Below are positions 18,294 through 25,657 of a DNA stretch of 32,333 bases, piece by piece. The DNA lies in NCBI GenBank assembly GCA_032250735.1, contig JAVVEP010000009.1:1-32333 (forward strand), read 5' to 3'. Origin of the DNA: Gammaproteobacteria bacterium (lineage in GTDB: Bacteria > Pseudomonadota > Gammaproteobacteria > SZUA-152). The notes below the pieces were generated by a model. It was not told the origin of the DNA, ran no database searches, and saw nothing but the letters and a program-made list of their open reading frames with translations. Position 1 is the first letter of the stretch. Each line of letters opens with the position of its first letter. Made by a program: the position numbers and the translations under genes.

Positions 18294-19030
18294 TCGCTTT
18301 CCACAAACGCACCATCGGTCAACTGCAACACCCGCGACATACGCTGCGCCAGTTGCAGGTCGTGAGTCACCATTACGATGCTGGTGCCCATCTCTTCATT
18401 CAGTTGCAACATCAGGTCGTACACCTGCTCGGCGGTGCGGTGATCCAGATTGCCGGTGGGCTCGTCCGCCAGCACACACAGGGGCCGGGTAATCAGGGCG
18501 CGGGCGATGGCGGTGCGCTGACGTTCGCCGCCCGATAGCTCGCCGGGCTTGTGCTTGAGTCGGGCCGACAGCCCCACCTTTTGCAGCAGGTCCGAGGCCT
18601 GCTCACAGGCCTCGGCCGCCCGCATGCCGCGAATCAGCAGCGGCATGGCGACATTTTCCACCGCGGTGAATTCCGGCAGCAAATGATGAAACTGGTACAC
18701 AAAGCCCAGCGTCTTATTGCGCAGTTTGCCGCGGGCCGCCTCGCTGAGCGCACTCAACAGCTGGCCGCCCACCCGGATCTCGCCCTGGGTCGGCAGTTCC
18801 AGCCCGCCCAACAGATGCAGCAAGGTGCTCTTACCGGACCCCGAGGCGCCGACAATCGCGATGCGCTCGCCCTTTTCCACCTGCAGGCTGACGCCGCGCA
18901 ATACCTGGACAGTCAGGCCGCCCTCGTCGAAGGTTTTGCTCACCGCGCGGCAGTCCAGCACCGGCGCGGCAACACTGTCGGCGGCGGCGTCTGCGCGAGT
19001 ATTGCCGGATGGATGCATCGTCTCACTCAT
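18290..19030 (-). CDS. lolD: Lipoprotein-releasing ATPase LolD
   Basis: ATPase of the LolCDE complex that detaches outer-membrane lipoproteins from the inner membrane and hands them to LolA. The 246-residue protein has Walker [17 protein letters not shown], the LolD-type loop [21 protein letters not shown], signature [15 protein letters not shown], Walker [13 protein letters not shown] and the switch histidine in VMVTHD. ATG 19030 overlaps the lolC stop by eight bases, which shows coupling; ATG 19018 is an alternative that would drop four residues. The N-terminal ~20 residues before the ABC domain are extra compared with E. coli. Its TAG stop lies in the terminal CTAG of palindromic element A, so the last residues may have been changed by that insertion. 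Confidence 0.95.
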   Translation of the reverse strand: MSETMHPSGNTRADAAADSVAAPVLDCRAVSKTFDEGGLTVQVLRGVSLQVEKGERIAIVGASGSGKSTLLHLLGGLELPTQGEIRVGGQLLSALSEAARGKLRNKTLGFVYQFHHLLPEFTAVENVAMPLLIRGMRAAEACEQASDLLQKVGLSARLKHKPGELSGGERQRTAIARALITRPLCVLADEPTGNLDHRTAEQVYDLMLQLNEEMGTSIVMVTHDLQLAQRMSRVLQLTDGAFVESD

Positions 19031-20276
19031 AACGCAGCGCCTCCGCCGGCTGGGTGCGCGATGCCCGCCAGGCCGGGTACAGGGTGCCCACAACGCTCAG
19101 CACCACCGAGATGGCGGCGATTTTGATGACGTCATCCCAGTGCAGCTCCGAGGGGAAGGTATCGATATAGTAGATATCCGCCGGCATAAACTGGATATTC
19201 AGCACCTGCTCCAGCCACACCACCACCGTATTGAGATTGAGCGCCAGGGTGACGCCGCCGACCACGCCCAGCAACACCCCCACCACGCCGATCACCACCC
19301 CCTGCACGATAAAGATGGCCATGATCGAACCGGGTGTGCTGCCGAGGGTACGCAGAATGGCGATATCGGCCTGCTTGTCCGTCACCACCATCACCAGAGT
19401 AGAAACGATATTGAAGGCCGCCACCGCCACGATCAGCAGCAGGATAATAAACATCATGGTCTTTTCGATCTTGACCGCGCGAAACAGATTGGCGTGGCGC
19501 ATGGTCCAGTCAGAGATCCAGTAGCCGCCGGGCAGCGCCTCGACCAGCTGGTTGCGCACCGGCACCACCTGGAACATGTCATCCAGCTTCAGGCGCAGAC
19601 CGGTCACTCCCCCTTCCAGCCGGAACAGGCGCTCCGCATCCTCGAGGTGAATGAGGGCCATGGCGCTGTCATATTCGTGCATGCCCACCTCAAAAATCCC
19701 CTGCACCGTGAACCGTTTCATGCGCGGCATAATGCCCGCCGGGGTATTGCTCGCCTGCGGGGTGACGACGGTGATCTTGTCGCCCATCACCACCCCCAGA
19801 TTGCGCGCCAGGCTCTTGCCGAGCACGATGCCGAATTCGCCCGCGCGCAGATCACCCAGCTCGCCATAGAGCATTTTCTGCCACACGTCCGAAACGGCCG
19901 GATCCTGCTCCGGCAGCACCCCGCGCAGCAGACCGCCCTGCACCTGCGAACCGAAACTCATCATCACCTCTTTGCGCACATAGGGCGCCATGCCGACGAT
20001 GCGGGGATTGGTCTGGGCAATGGCCTGCCCCATGGCCTCCCAGTCCTGCAGCGGCGCACCGTCCACGCGGGTGATGGTGATATGCGAGGCCATGCCCAGA
20101 ATGCGCTCGCGCAGCTCCTTCTCGAAACCGTTCATCACCGACAGCACCGTAATCAGCGCAGTCACGCCCAGCACGATGCCCAGCATCGAGGTCAGCGAGA
20201 TAAAAGAGATAAACTGATTGCGGCGTTTAGCGCGCAAATAGCGCAGGCCGATATTGAGTTCCAGCGGTGTAAACAT
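19023..20276 (-). CDS. lolC: Lipoprotein-releasing permease LolC/LolE
   Basis: Membrane subunit of the Lol ABC transporter, 417 residues as usual for the family. It begins with the family motif [35 protein letters not shown], has one N-terminal helix (about 25-50), a large periplasmic domain (about 55-265) and three C-terminal FtsX-type helices (about 272-300, 320-350 and 380-400). The C-terminus [12 protein letters not shown] is the family ending. Only one permease gene is present here, so it may act as a homodimer (the LolF arrangement) unless a second lies elsewhere. lolC and lolE cannot be told apart from sequence alone. It overlaps lolD by eight bases. Confidence 0.93.
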   Translation of the reverse strand: MFTPLELNIGLRYLRAKRRNQFISFISLTSMLGIVLGVTALITVLSVMNGFEKELRERILGMASHITITRVDGAPLQDWEAMGQAIAQTNPRIVGMAPYVRKEVMMSFGSQVQGGLLRGVLPEQDPAVSDVWQKMLYGELGDLRAGEFGIVLGKSLARNLGVVMGDKITVVTPQASNTPAGIMPRMKRFTVQGIFEVGMHEYDSAMALIHLEDAERLFRLEGGVTGLRLKLDDMFQVVPVRNQLVEALPGGYWISDWTMRHANLFRAVKIEKTMMFIILLLIVAVAAFNIVSTLVMVVTDKQADIAILRTLGSTPGSIMAIFIVQGVVIGVVGVLLGVVGGVTLALNLNTVVVWLEQVLNIQFMPADIYYIDTFPSELHWDDVIKIAAISVVLSVVGTLYPAWRASRTQPAEALRYE

Positions 20277-20504
20277 GTCGATCCATCAAGGGTTAATGGG
20301 GGCCGGGAAACGGGCCGTACAGCCCGTTGTCCAGAGGAACCAGCGGATCTTAACACGCCAGCAATAACCGGCGACAGCTTACGCAGCCAGGCCATCCCTG
20401 CGGCCTCCCTCCCGCCCCTGACAATTGTGGTAGCATCTATGACCACATTCGCTGTCAGGCGATCAATCATTACTCCACACCATGCAAACCAGGGAGGTAA
20501 ACTC

Positions 20505-21476
20505 ATGAACCCATTCGATGCCAGACCCGCTTTCCACTCGCACGCATTCTCCTCTCAGACTTTCTCCTCTAAACTTTTTTCCTCTAGACTTTTCTCCTCT
20601 AGACCAAGCCCCGCCTTTTTCCTGTCCGCCGTGCTGGCACTGGCCGTGCTGACCCTCAGCTCCTGCGGAACCACGCCGAGCACCACCGCCAGCGATACGG
20701 CCGCCGCTAGCGCACAACCAGACTCCGCCGAGGGCACCGCAACAGAAAACACCACAACAGACAGCGAAGCGAGCCAGCCCAGCACGGACGGTGCCGTGAG
20801 CGCTGCCGCCGAGCCCGAACCCGCCACGGCGGTTGAGCCAGAGCCGGTGCGCATCGTCGAATCCTGCAAAGACGAGCCCTATGGAAGATTTGAACAAGAG
20901 GCCCGCGCCAGCATGGCCAAAGGCCTCGCCGCCACCGAAGCCGGACAATATGGCGTGGGTTTTCGCAACCTTGCAGAACACAAACAATGGAGCGACACCC
21001 ACAAGCGACTCTTCACCAGTGTCAACGAGGCCTGCAACGCGCTGAGCCAGTGCGCCCAGCAACACCCCGACGACAAGACCACACAATGCGCCGAACAGGC
21101 CAGCCACTTCAAACAGTGGCAGGAAGCTGCCGAGCGTTTCGCCCGAAAGGCCAAACTCAGCGAAACCACACAACCGCCGAAAATATGTTCATTTGAACCC
21201 AACCTGACAGACGCCGCCGACTGTTTTCACGGCCTGGCCGACAATATCGACACGGCCTGCAACACCGCCGCCTGCAAAAAAACCAGCGACTGCTGGCGCA
21301 GCATCGGCTTCCTCGACCAGGCAATCAAACAGGCCAGCTCCGCCTGCGGATTCGCCCGCACCCCACTCGCCGAATGTCGCGGCTACGTCACCGTCGCCCA
21401 GCGTCGCGAAGCCACCTTCAAACGCTGTAGCGACCTGCAGCAGCAGCTCAGCATCCGCGTCGTACCGGTGTTATGA
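20505..21476 (+). CDS. Cysteine-rich lipoprotein of unknown family
   Basis: I do not recognise this 323-residue protein. It has a lipoprotein signal: hydrophobic AFFLSAVLALAVLTLSSCG with the lipobox Cys at 54. The stretch before it is unusually long (about 36 residues) and contains four repeats of Phe-Ser-Ser-x-x from a 15-bp DNA repeat. After the lipid-anchor Cys comes a Thr/Ser/Ala/Glu-rich linker (about 55-120), then a domain of about 200 residues with 12 cysteines, an even number that fits six disulfides in the periplasm. Its helical pattern and Cys spacing suggest a tandem-helix fold. The start ATG 20505 has an excellent GGGAGGT site; the frame is open far upstream but there it is antisense to lolCD. 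It is divergent from lolC. Confidence 0.8.
   Translation: MNPFDARPAFHSHAFSSQTFSSKLFSSRLFSSRPSPAFFLSAVLALAVLTLSSCGTTPSTTASDTAAASAQPDSAEGTATENTTTDSEASQPSTDGAVSAAAEPEPATAVEPEPVRIVESCKDEPYGRFEQEARASMAKGLAATEAGQYGVGFRNLAEHKQWSDTHKRLFTSVNEACNALSQCAQQHPDDKTTQCAEQASHFKQWQEAAERFARKAKLSETTQPPKICSFEPNLTDAADCFHGLADNIDTACNTAACKKTSDCWRSIGFLDQAIKQASSACGFARTPLAECRGYVTVAQRREATFKRCSDLQQQLSIRVVPVL
20547..20606 (+). repeat. 15-bp tandem repeat, four units, in coding sequence
   Basis: Four units at 20547-20561, 20562-20576, 20577-20591 and 20592-20606, of the form TTCTCCTCTAGACTT with small changes. Each encodes Phe-Ser-Ser-x-x within the region before the lipoprotein signal core. Because the unit is a multiple of three, gain or loss of units would keep the frame. 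Confidence 0.85.
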
Positions 21477-21915
21477 GTGATGGAAGGTAAATCGCCCTGA
21501 GTAGGATTGATCCAGCGGCAGACAGGTAGGGTGGGCACGTTTTCTGTGCCCACGCGAACAGGATTAAATAGGGTCGCTGTTTCCCAGCCACCAAAGTGGC
21601 ATGCACCCGGTTCATCACGACATAACGCAGGCATGGCAATATATAGTCGTCTCTCTGAAGAGGGCTTATCTTAAATCGCCCATCCCACAATGAGCCTGTT
21701 CGCCTTCCTCGTTTGTTTACTAAAGCCGACAACCTACCCGCCAACCGCTTCATTAACTGCGAAATCGTTTTCGTATCCTTTCCTGGCTCAACAATCAAAT
21801 GCACATGGTTCATCATCAAACACCAGGCATACACCTTACTGCCCAGCCTCACATTCCACTCGAACAACTTTTCCAAATAAAACTGATGATCACCGTCCGC
21901 AACAAAAAACGTAGA
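21448..21915 (-). pseudogene. Truncated REP-associated tyrosine transposase (RAYT)
   Basis: This frame encodes the middle of a RAYT/Y1-type HUH transposase: TFFVADGDHQFYLEKLFEW, then the HUH metal motif NHVHLIVEPG, RRTGSLWDGRFK, and the tyrosine segment LRYVVMNRV. The N-terminus of about 20-30 residues usual in RAYTs is missing: the frame begins just after the stop codon of the AbiE toxin gene, with only a TTG as possible start. After about position 21600 the reading loses similarity, runs through a REP hairpin (21526-21556) and ends antisense within the lipoprotein gene. It is best seen as a dead remnant, though the catalytic residues visible are intact. Confidence 0.8.
21526..21556 (+). repeat. 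REP-like hairpin, copy 2
   Basis: GTGGGCAC (21531-21538) and GTGCCCAC (21546-21553) form a perfect 8-bp stem with a 7-base loop. It lies 50 bases after the stop codon of the Cys-rich lipoprotein gene and inside the decayed 3' part of the RAYT gene. The unit agrees with copy 1 (429-459, opposite orientation) at 28 of 31 positions. Confidence 0.8.
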
Positions 21916-22824
21916 CTATTTCCAAGGGCCGGGAGCAATCCACTGTTGAGGTTTCTCGGAATCTGACACGAGCGCATTAGCAACAGGTTTGATAAATATT
22001 TCCACAGCAGTAACAATTTCTCCAAAATCCGCCGGAACATGATCCAGGCCAAGCCGGTTTCGGAATGCAGTCCACTGAACCTGCTTGTCATCAACGAACG
22101 ATTTCGTGAAGGCAGCACCTTCCTCTGGTGCTTTGGTACCCCTATGCTCAAGTGTCAGCCTTATGGCCTCAGCCAGATCGTTACCATCAAAATCAAATTG
22201 ACGGGACAAGAGCCAAATATCAAAAAAGTCTTTCATCCTACTGTTCAGCTCACCCAGCTTCAACATGGCTTCAAATTTTTCAGCAATTGCACTTTCCCGG
22301 CTATAACCCAAAAGCCTGGGGGCAGGAAAGTCCAGTATCGTTGGCAGCTCGGTGTCGATAGCAGCAGGATGTACAACATCACCAAATCCAATATCAATCT
22401 GCATCGACACGCGGGCGTTATCCAGGCTGCCCGTAAAACGCACACGGATGCCTTCATAATCGGCATCACCAGTGATGCGTTCTGCCCTAACAGAATCAGG
22501 ATCAAAAACCAGTCCATCCGATTCGGTAACGCTCACGATAATGTCTCTGATTTGGGCGATGATGCTATCGATTTCATTACTCGTTTTTCCCAGCATGTCG
22601 ATATCCATGGTGGGACGCACTTCCGGTGAACGCCATGCTCTCAACATCAAGGCGCCCTTGAGAATAAAACGATCCACATATTCTGATTTCGACAATCGGT
22701 AAAGAAACCGCTCCATCGCATAATGCTGGAGTAATTCATTGAACGGCCGTTTATCCTTCCTCGAGAGATTTATCAAACGCTGACGGACCGAGGCCGCTAT
22801 ATTCACTCCCTTCCCAGAACTCAT
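21916..22824 (-). CDS. AbiEii-type nucleotidyltransferase toxin
   Basis: Toxin of an AbiE (type IV) toxin-antitoxin and phage-abortive-infection pair. The 302-residue protein matches the AbiEii/AbiGii (DUF1814) nucleotidyltransferase family: FILKGALMLRAW at 53-64 (the GS-like motif, here Gly57-Ala58), the metal-binding DID at 74-76, MQIDIGFGD with a further pair of Asp, and the EKFEAM...KDFFDIWLL region at about 200-220. It ends with PGPWK, a C-terminus common in this family, so it appears full length. It overlaps the antitoxin gene by four bases (ATGA). Members transfer nucleotides to tRNA or other targets and arrest growth. Lower GC than the neighbours suggests horizontal acquisition. Confidence 0.92.
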   Translation of the reverse strand: MSSGKGVNIAASVRQRLINLSRKDKRPFNELLQHYAMERFLYRLSKSEYVDRFILKGALMLRAWRSPEVRPTMDIDMLGKTSNEIDSIIAQIRDIIVSVTESDGLVFDPDSVRAERITGDADYEGIRVRFTGSLDNARVSMQIDIGFGDVVHPAAIDTELPTILDFPAPRLLGYSRESAIAEKFEAMLKLGELNSRMKDFFDIWLLSRQFDFDGNDLAEAIRLTLEHRGTKAPEEGAAFTKSFVDDKQVQWTAFRNRLGLDHVPADFGEIVTAVEIFIKPVANALVSDSEKPQQWIAPGPWK

Positions 22825-23429
22825 ACCAAGGCCTCAAGATAAGGTCTCATCACCTTTTCAACCCGACATATTCTGGCGTACTTGAGCAGCATGTCGGGAT
22901 GAAATTCCTTTTGTGTCTTGTAGAATTTGAGCGCCTCCAGAACAATATCCATCCCCAGCTTGTTGCGGTACTTGAAACAGTCCGCCAGTGTTTTCTCCGG
23001 ACTATAAACCTGCACCCGTACGCCATCGATCTGATGTACTTCTACACCGGCGTTAAAGGCATCCTCTGAAAATTTATAGGCGTGCACCGGTGGTGACGTC
23101 AGTGACGGCATTCTCATGGTGCGGGGAACCGCGACAGATATTTCGCGGGGTATTTGGGTTGTAATGCCATGAAATGACAGTGCTGACACCAGGCAAATAA
23201 CCGCCTTGGGAAATCGCAGACTGACCGTCACCAGGTCGGGCTGACTGATCGGTGGCAACTCACGCAGGCGATATATTCCCCGGCAAACCTGTTCGACAAT
23301 GCCCGTATCGCGCATTTTATAGAGGGCGTATCGCGAAATTCCGTATTCAAGGGCCTCGCTCATGCGCAGTTGGCCACCGTGCTGGCGGAATATTTCAGTC
23401 GGAGAGGCTGTCGCTTTCGATGTAGACAT
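22821..23429 (-). CDS. AbiEi-type antitoxin and repressor
   Basis: Antitoxin partner of the toxin encoded just downstream. The 202-residue protein has an N-terminal winged-helix DNA-binding domain (about 8-60: TEIFRQHGGQLRMSEALEYGISRYALYKMRDTGIVEQVCRGIYRL) and the C-terminal AbiEi domain (about 65-200), including VSALSFHGITTQIP and VYSPEKTLADCFKYRNKLG. Known AbiEi proteins repress their own promoter by binding inverted repeats, and a nested palindrome overlaps this promoter and start codon (23424-23467). ATG 23429 has no clear ribosome site, so it may be translated from a short leader at low efficiency. It is coupled to the toxin by an ATGA overlap. Confidence 0.92.
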   Translation of the reverse strand: MSTSKATASPTEIFRQHGGQLRMSEALEYGISRYALYKMRDTGIVEQVCRGIYRLRELPPISQPDLVTVSLRFPKAVICLVSALSFHGITTQIPREISVAVPRTMRMPSLTSPPVHAYKFSEDAFNAGVEVHQIDGVRVQVYSPEKTLADCFKYRNKLGMDIVLEALKFYKTQKEFHPDMLLKYARICRVEKVMRPYLEALV

Positions 23430-23467
23430 AATGTAACCACATAATTTTATGTGGTAACGTTATGTCT
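23424..23467. promoter_or_regulatory. Nested palindromic operator of the abiE operon
   Basis: Inner arms ACCACATAA (23436-23444) and TTATGTGGT (23447-23455) are a perfect inverted repeat with a 2-base centre. Outer arms AGACATAA (23424-23431) and TTATGTCT (23460-23467) are also perfect and share the same centre. All four half-sites contain ACATAA. The palindrome covers the -10 region, the transcription start and the antitoxin start codon, so binding by the AbiEi winged helix would shut the operon off. Confidence 0.85.
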
Positions 23468-23485
23468 CACCCGGGAAAATGTCAA
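23457..23485 (-). promoter_or_regulatory. Promoter of the abiE operon
   Basis: A consensus TTGACA (23485-23480, minus strand) is followed after 17 bases by TAACGT (23462-23457), which gives a leader of roughly 20 bases before ATG 23429. The -10 box lies inside the operator. Confidence 0.7.
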
Positions 23486-23839
23486 GTCGGTATCGCGAAA
23501 ACAGGATATCTGTAAACCACACCTTAACGTACAGGCATCGTCGCATATGGCTCAACGGCTCTTCAGCAGGAGGAATCCTTACCAGTGTGGCCCAGGGGTC
23601 GCGTTTGTGTGACTTGCTTCCCCGCCTGATTCGCTCACCGGTTGGGTGTCCGAAAATCGGGACTTAACAAGCTCGGAAGAAGAGTTTAGCTAGCGGAATA
23701 TTGTGATCGAAAAAATTACAATCGGAGCCAGTCTCCATCCATGACTGGAGGAAAAAAATCGGTGGTTTTCAGATTTAGGCTCAAAATGGGCTCAGGACGA
23801 ATCTGAATTCTACAGGGATGTGCTAACTGATTGATTTAA
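23468..23839. other. Gene-free stretch between abiE and tRNA-Val
   Basis: No convincing open frame is visible. The stretch is bounded by the abiE promoter and by a copy of the tRNA-Val 3' end. It includes a small inverted repeat (CCAGTC at 23728-23733, GACTGG at 23743-23748). No integrase fragment was recognised; it is probably the worn remainder of an integrated element. Confidence 0.5.
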
Positions 23840-23867
23840 TGGTGGGCGATACTGGGATTGAACCAGT
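23840..23867 (-). repeat. Duplicate of the tRNA-Val 3' end (att-like site)
   Basis: Twenty-eight bases identical to 23958-23985, i.e. the CCA, acceptor 3' strand and T-arm of tRNA-Val. The copy lies 118 bases on the 3' side of the tRNA gene and lacks the rest of a tRNA. This is the pattern left by tyrosine-integrase elements that insert at tRNA 3' ends and restore them. Confidence 0.85.
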
Positions 23868-23957
23868 TTAGTCACACTTGCGAACGCAGTGAGTTAGTGA
23901 GACTTATGCGGGTTTACTTCACGGACTTGCGGATTATCTCGGACTTGTACAGAAAAT

Positions 23958-24032
23958 TGGTGGGCGATACTGGGATTGAACCAGTGACCCCTGCCGTGTG
24001 AAGGCAGTGCTCTCCCGCTGAGCTAATCGCCC
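23958..24032 (-). tRNA. tRNA-Val (anticodon CAC)
   Basis: The minus strand forms a complete cloverleaf of 75 bases. The acceptor GGGCGAT pairs with ATCGCCC, and discriminator A and an encoded CCA follow. The D-arm has AGCTCAGCGGGAGAGC. The anticodon stem CTGCC/GGCAG encloses TTCACAC, giving anticodon CAC, which reads GUG (Val). The T-arm contains GGTTCAATCCC. The gene is a single transcription unit with its own promoter and no tRNA partner. Confidence 0.96.
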
Positions 24033-24078
24033 TATTTTGGATCCGGCTAGAAACCGGTTTTCCGAAATGAGGGCGCAG

Positions 24079-24107
24079 ATTCTACGAGCTGGGCGGGTTC
24101 AGGTCAA
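24079..24107 (-). promoter_or_regulatory. Promoter of tRNA-Val
   Basis: Minus strand TTGACC (24107-24102), 17-base spacer, TAGAAT (24084-24079), followed by a GC-rich discriminator CTGCGCCC of the kind linked to stringent control. The expected leader before the tRNA is about 40 bases. Confidence 0.7.
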
Positions 24108-24151
24108 ATATCTATTCCTGGCCGGCAGTCGCTCCCCTTTTGGTGGCGGCT

Positions 24152-24160
24152 TGGTACAAT
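24152..24160 (+). promoter_or_regulatory. Extended -10 promoter for gltX
   Basis: TGG followed by TACAAT matches an extended -10 element, about 50 bases before the gltX start. No clear -35 box is seen, which fits an extended -10 type. Confidence 0.45.
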
Positions 24161-24212
24161 ACCCCCCCTTTTTCACCGCTTCCTTTTGCACTGCAAGGAT
24201 AACCCTATCGTA

Positions 24213-25619
24213 ATGCGTACTCGATTTGCCCCCAGCCCAACCGGCTATCTCCACATTGGCGGTGCCCGCACGGCGCTGTATTCCTGGCTGCATGCCCGCA
24301 AACATGGCGGTCGGTTTGTGCTGCGCATCGAAGACACGGATCTCGAACGCTCCACCGCAGAGTCGGTCAACGCGATTCTGGAGGGCATGACCTGGCTGGG
24401 GCTGGAGTACGATGAAGGCCCGTTTTATCAGACCGAGCGATTTGAGCGTTATAAAGAGGTGATCCAGCAGTTGCTGGACAAGGGGCTGGCCTACCACTGT
24501 TATTGCTCGCGCGAGGAGCTGGAGACGATGCGCGAAGAGGCGATGGCGAGGAAGGAAAAGCCGCGCTACAGCGGGCGTTGCCGGGTACGCCAGGATGTCC
24601 CGGAGGGGATTGAGCCGGTAATCCGCTTCAAAAACCCGCCCGAGGGCGCCGTGGTGATTGATGACCTCATCAAGGGCCGGGTGGTGATCCAGAACAGCGA
24701 GTTGGATGACCTGATCATCGCCCGCAGCGATGGCACGCCTACCTATAATCTGACCGTGGTGGTGGATGACTGGGACATGGGCATTACCCACGTGATCCGC
24801 GGTGACGACCACCTCAACAATACGCCGCGACAGATCAACCTGCTGCGCGCGCTGGGCGCCGAGCCGCCGATTTACGCCCATGCGCCGATGATTCTTGGCC
24901 CGGATGGCAAGCGGCTGTCCAAGCGGCACGGCGCGGTGAGCGTCATGCAGTATCGCGAGGACGGTATTCTGCCGGAGGCCCTGCTGAACTATCTGGTGCG
25001 GCTGGGCTGGTCCCACGGGGATCAGGAGGTCTTTTCCCGGGATGAGATGATTGAGCTGTTTGACATCAACAACGTCAACTCCGCCGCCTCCATGTTCAAC
25101 CGTGAAAAGCTGCTGTGGCTGAATCAGCAGTACCTTATCAAAGCCGAGCCCGAATACATCGCCCATCACCTGAGCATCCACCTGGGCAAGCTGGGCATTG
25201 ACCCCAGCGAGGGCCCCGATATTCTGGATGTGGTCAAGGCCCAGCAAGAGCGCGCGCAGACGCTGGTGGAGATGGCCGAGATCAGCCGTTTCATCTATCA
25301 GGATTTTGACGACTACGACGCGGCGGCGGCGAAAAAACACCTGCGCCCGGTGGCCAGGGAGCCGCTGGAAAAGATGCGCGACGCCCTGCTTGCACTCAGC
25401 GACTGGAGCCCCGAGGCCCTGCACCACAGCGTGGAAACGGTCTCCAGGGCGCTGGAGCTGAATATGGGCAAGGTCGCGCAGCCCTTACGGGTTGCCGTCG
25501 TGGGGCGCGCAGCATCCCCCGGTATTGATGTCACACTGCACCTGGTCGGCAAGCCCGCCTGTCTGCGTCGCATCGACATGGCGCTGGCCTATATTGAAAA
25601 ACGCGCCGCTGAAAGCTGA
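24213..25619 (+). CDS. gltX: Glutamyl-tRNA synthetase GltX
   Basis: Charges tRNA-Glu with glutamate. The 468-residue protein (E. coli 471) carries the class I motifs: [12 protein letters not shown] (HIGH box at 14-17) and KRLSKR (KMSKS box, 233-238), plus [10 protein letters not shown] and WGD-type [12 protein letters not shown]. The zinc region has Cys96, Cys98 and Cys123, but the position of the fourth ligand (His two residues after the last Cys in E. coli) is Val, so zinc binding may be lost or altered. ATG 24213 gives the family N-terminus; AAGGA lies about 14 bases upstream, which is rather far. glnS follows 38 bases downstream, on the same strand, so the two related synthetases probably form an operon. 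Confidence 0.97.
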   Translation: MRTRFAPSPTGYLHIGGARTALYSWLHARKHGGRFVLRIEDTDLERSTAESVNAILEGMTWLGLEYDEGPFYQTERFERYKEVIQQLLDKGLAYHCYCSREELETMREEAMARKEKPRYSGRCRVRQDVPEGIEPVIRFKNPPEGAVVIDDLIKGRVVIQNSELDDLIIARSDGTPTYNLTVVVDDWDMGITHVIRGDDHLNNTPRQINLLRALGAEPPIYAHAPMILGPDGKRLSKRHGAVSVMQYREDGILPEALLNYLVRLGWSHGDQEVFSRDEMIELFDINNVNSAASMFNREKLLWLNQQYLIKAEPEYIAHHLSIHLGKLGIDPSEGPDILDVVKAQQERAQTLVEMAEISRFIYQDFDDYDAAAAKKHLRPVAREPLEKMRDALLALSDWSPEALHHSVETVSRALELNMGKVAQPLRVAVVGRAASPGIDVTLHLVGKPACLRRIDMALAYIEKRAAES

Positions 25620-25657
25620 GCGGCGCCTCCACGGTGGTACAGGATAACAAGTAAAAA

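Noticed and set aside
18717-20504. Plus-strand frame open for about 600 codons upstream of the Cys-rich lipoprotein start
   Set aside because: It is entirely antisense to lolD and lolC, is rich in His/Gln/Arg as expected of a GC-rich shadow frame, and the ribosome site at 20505 and lipoprotein signal mark the true start.
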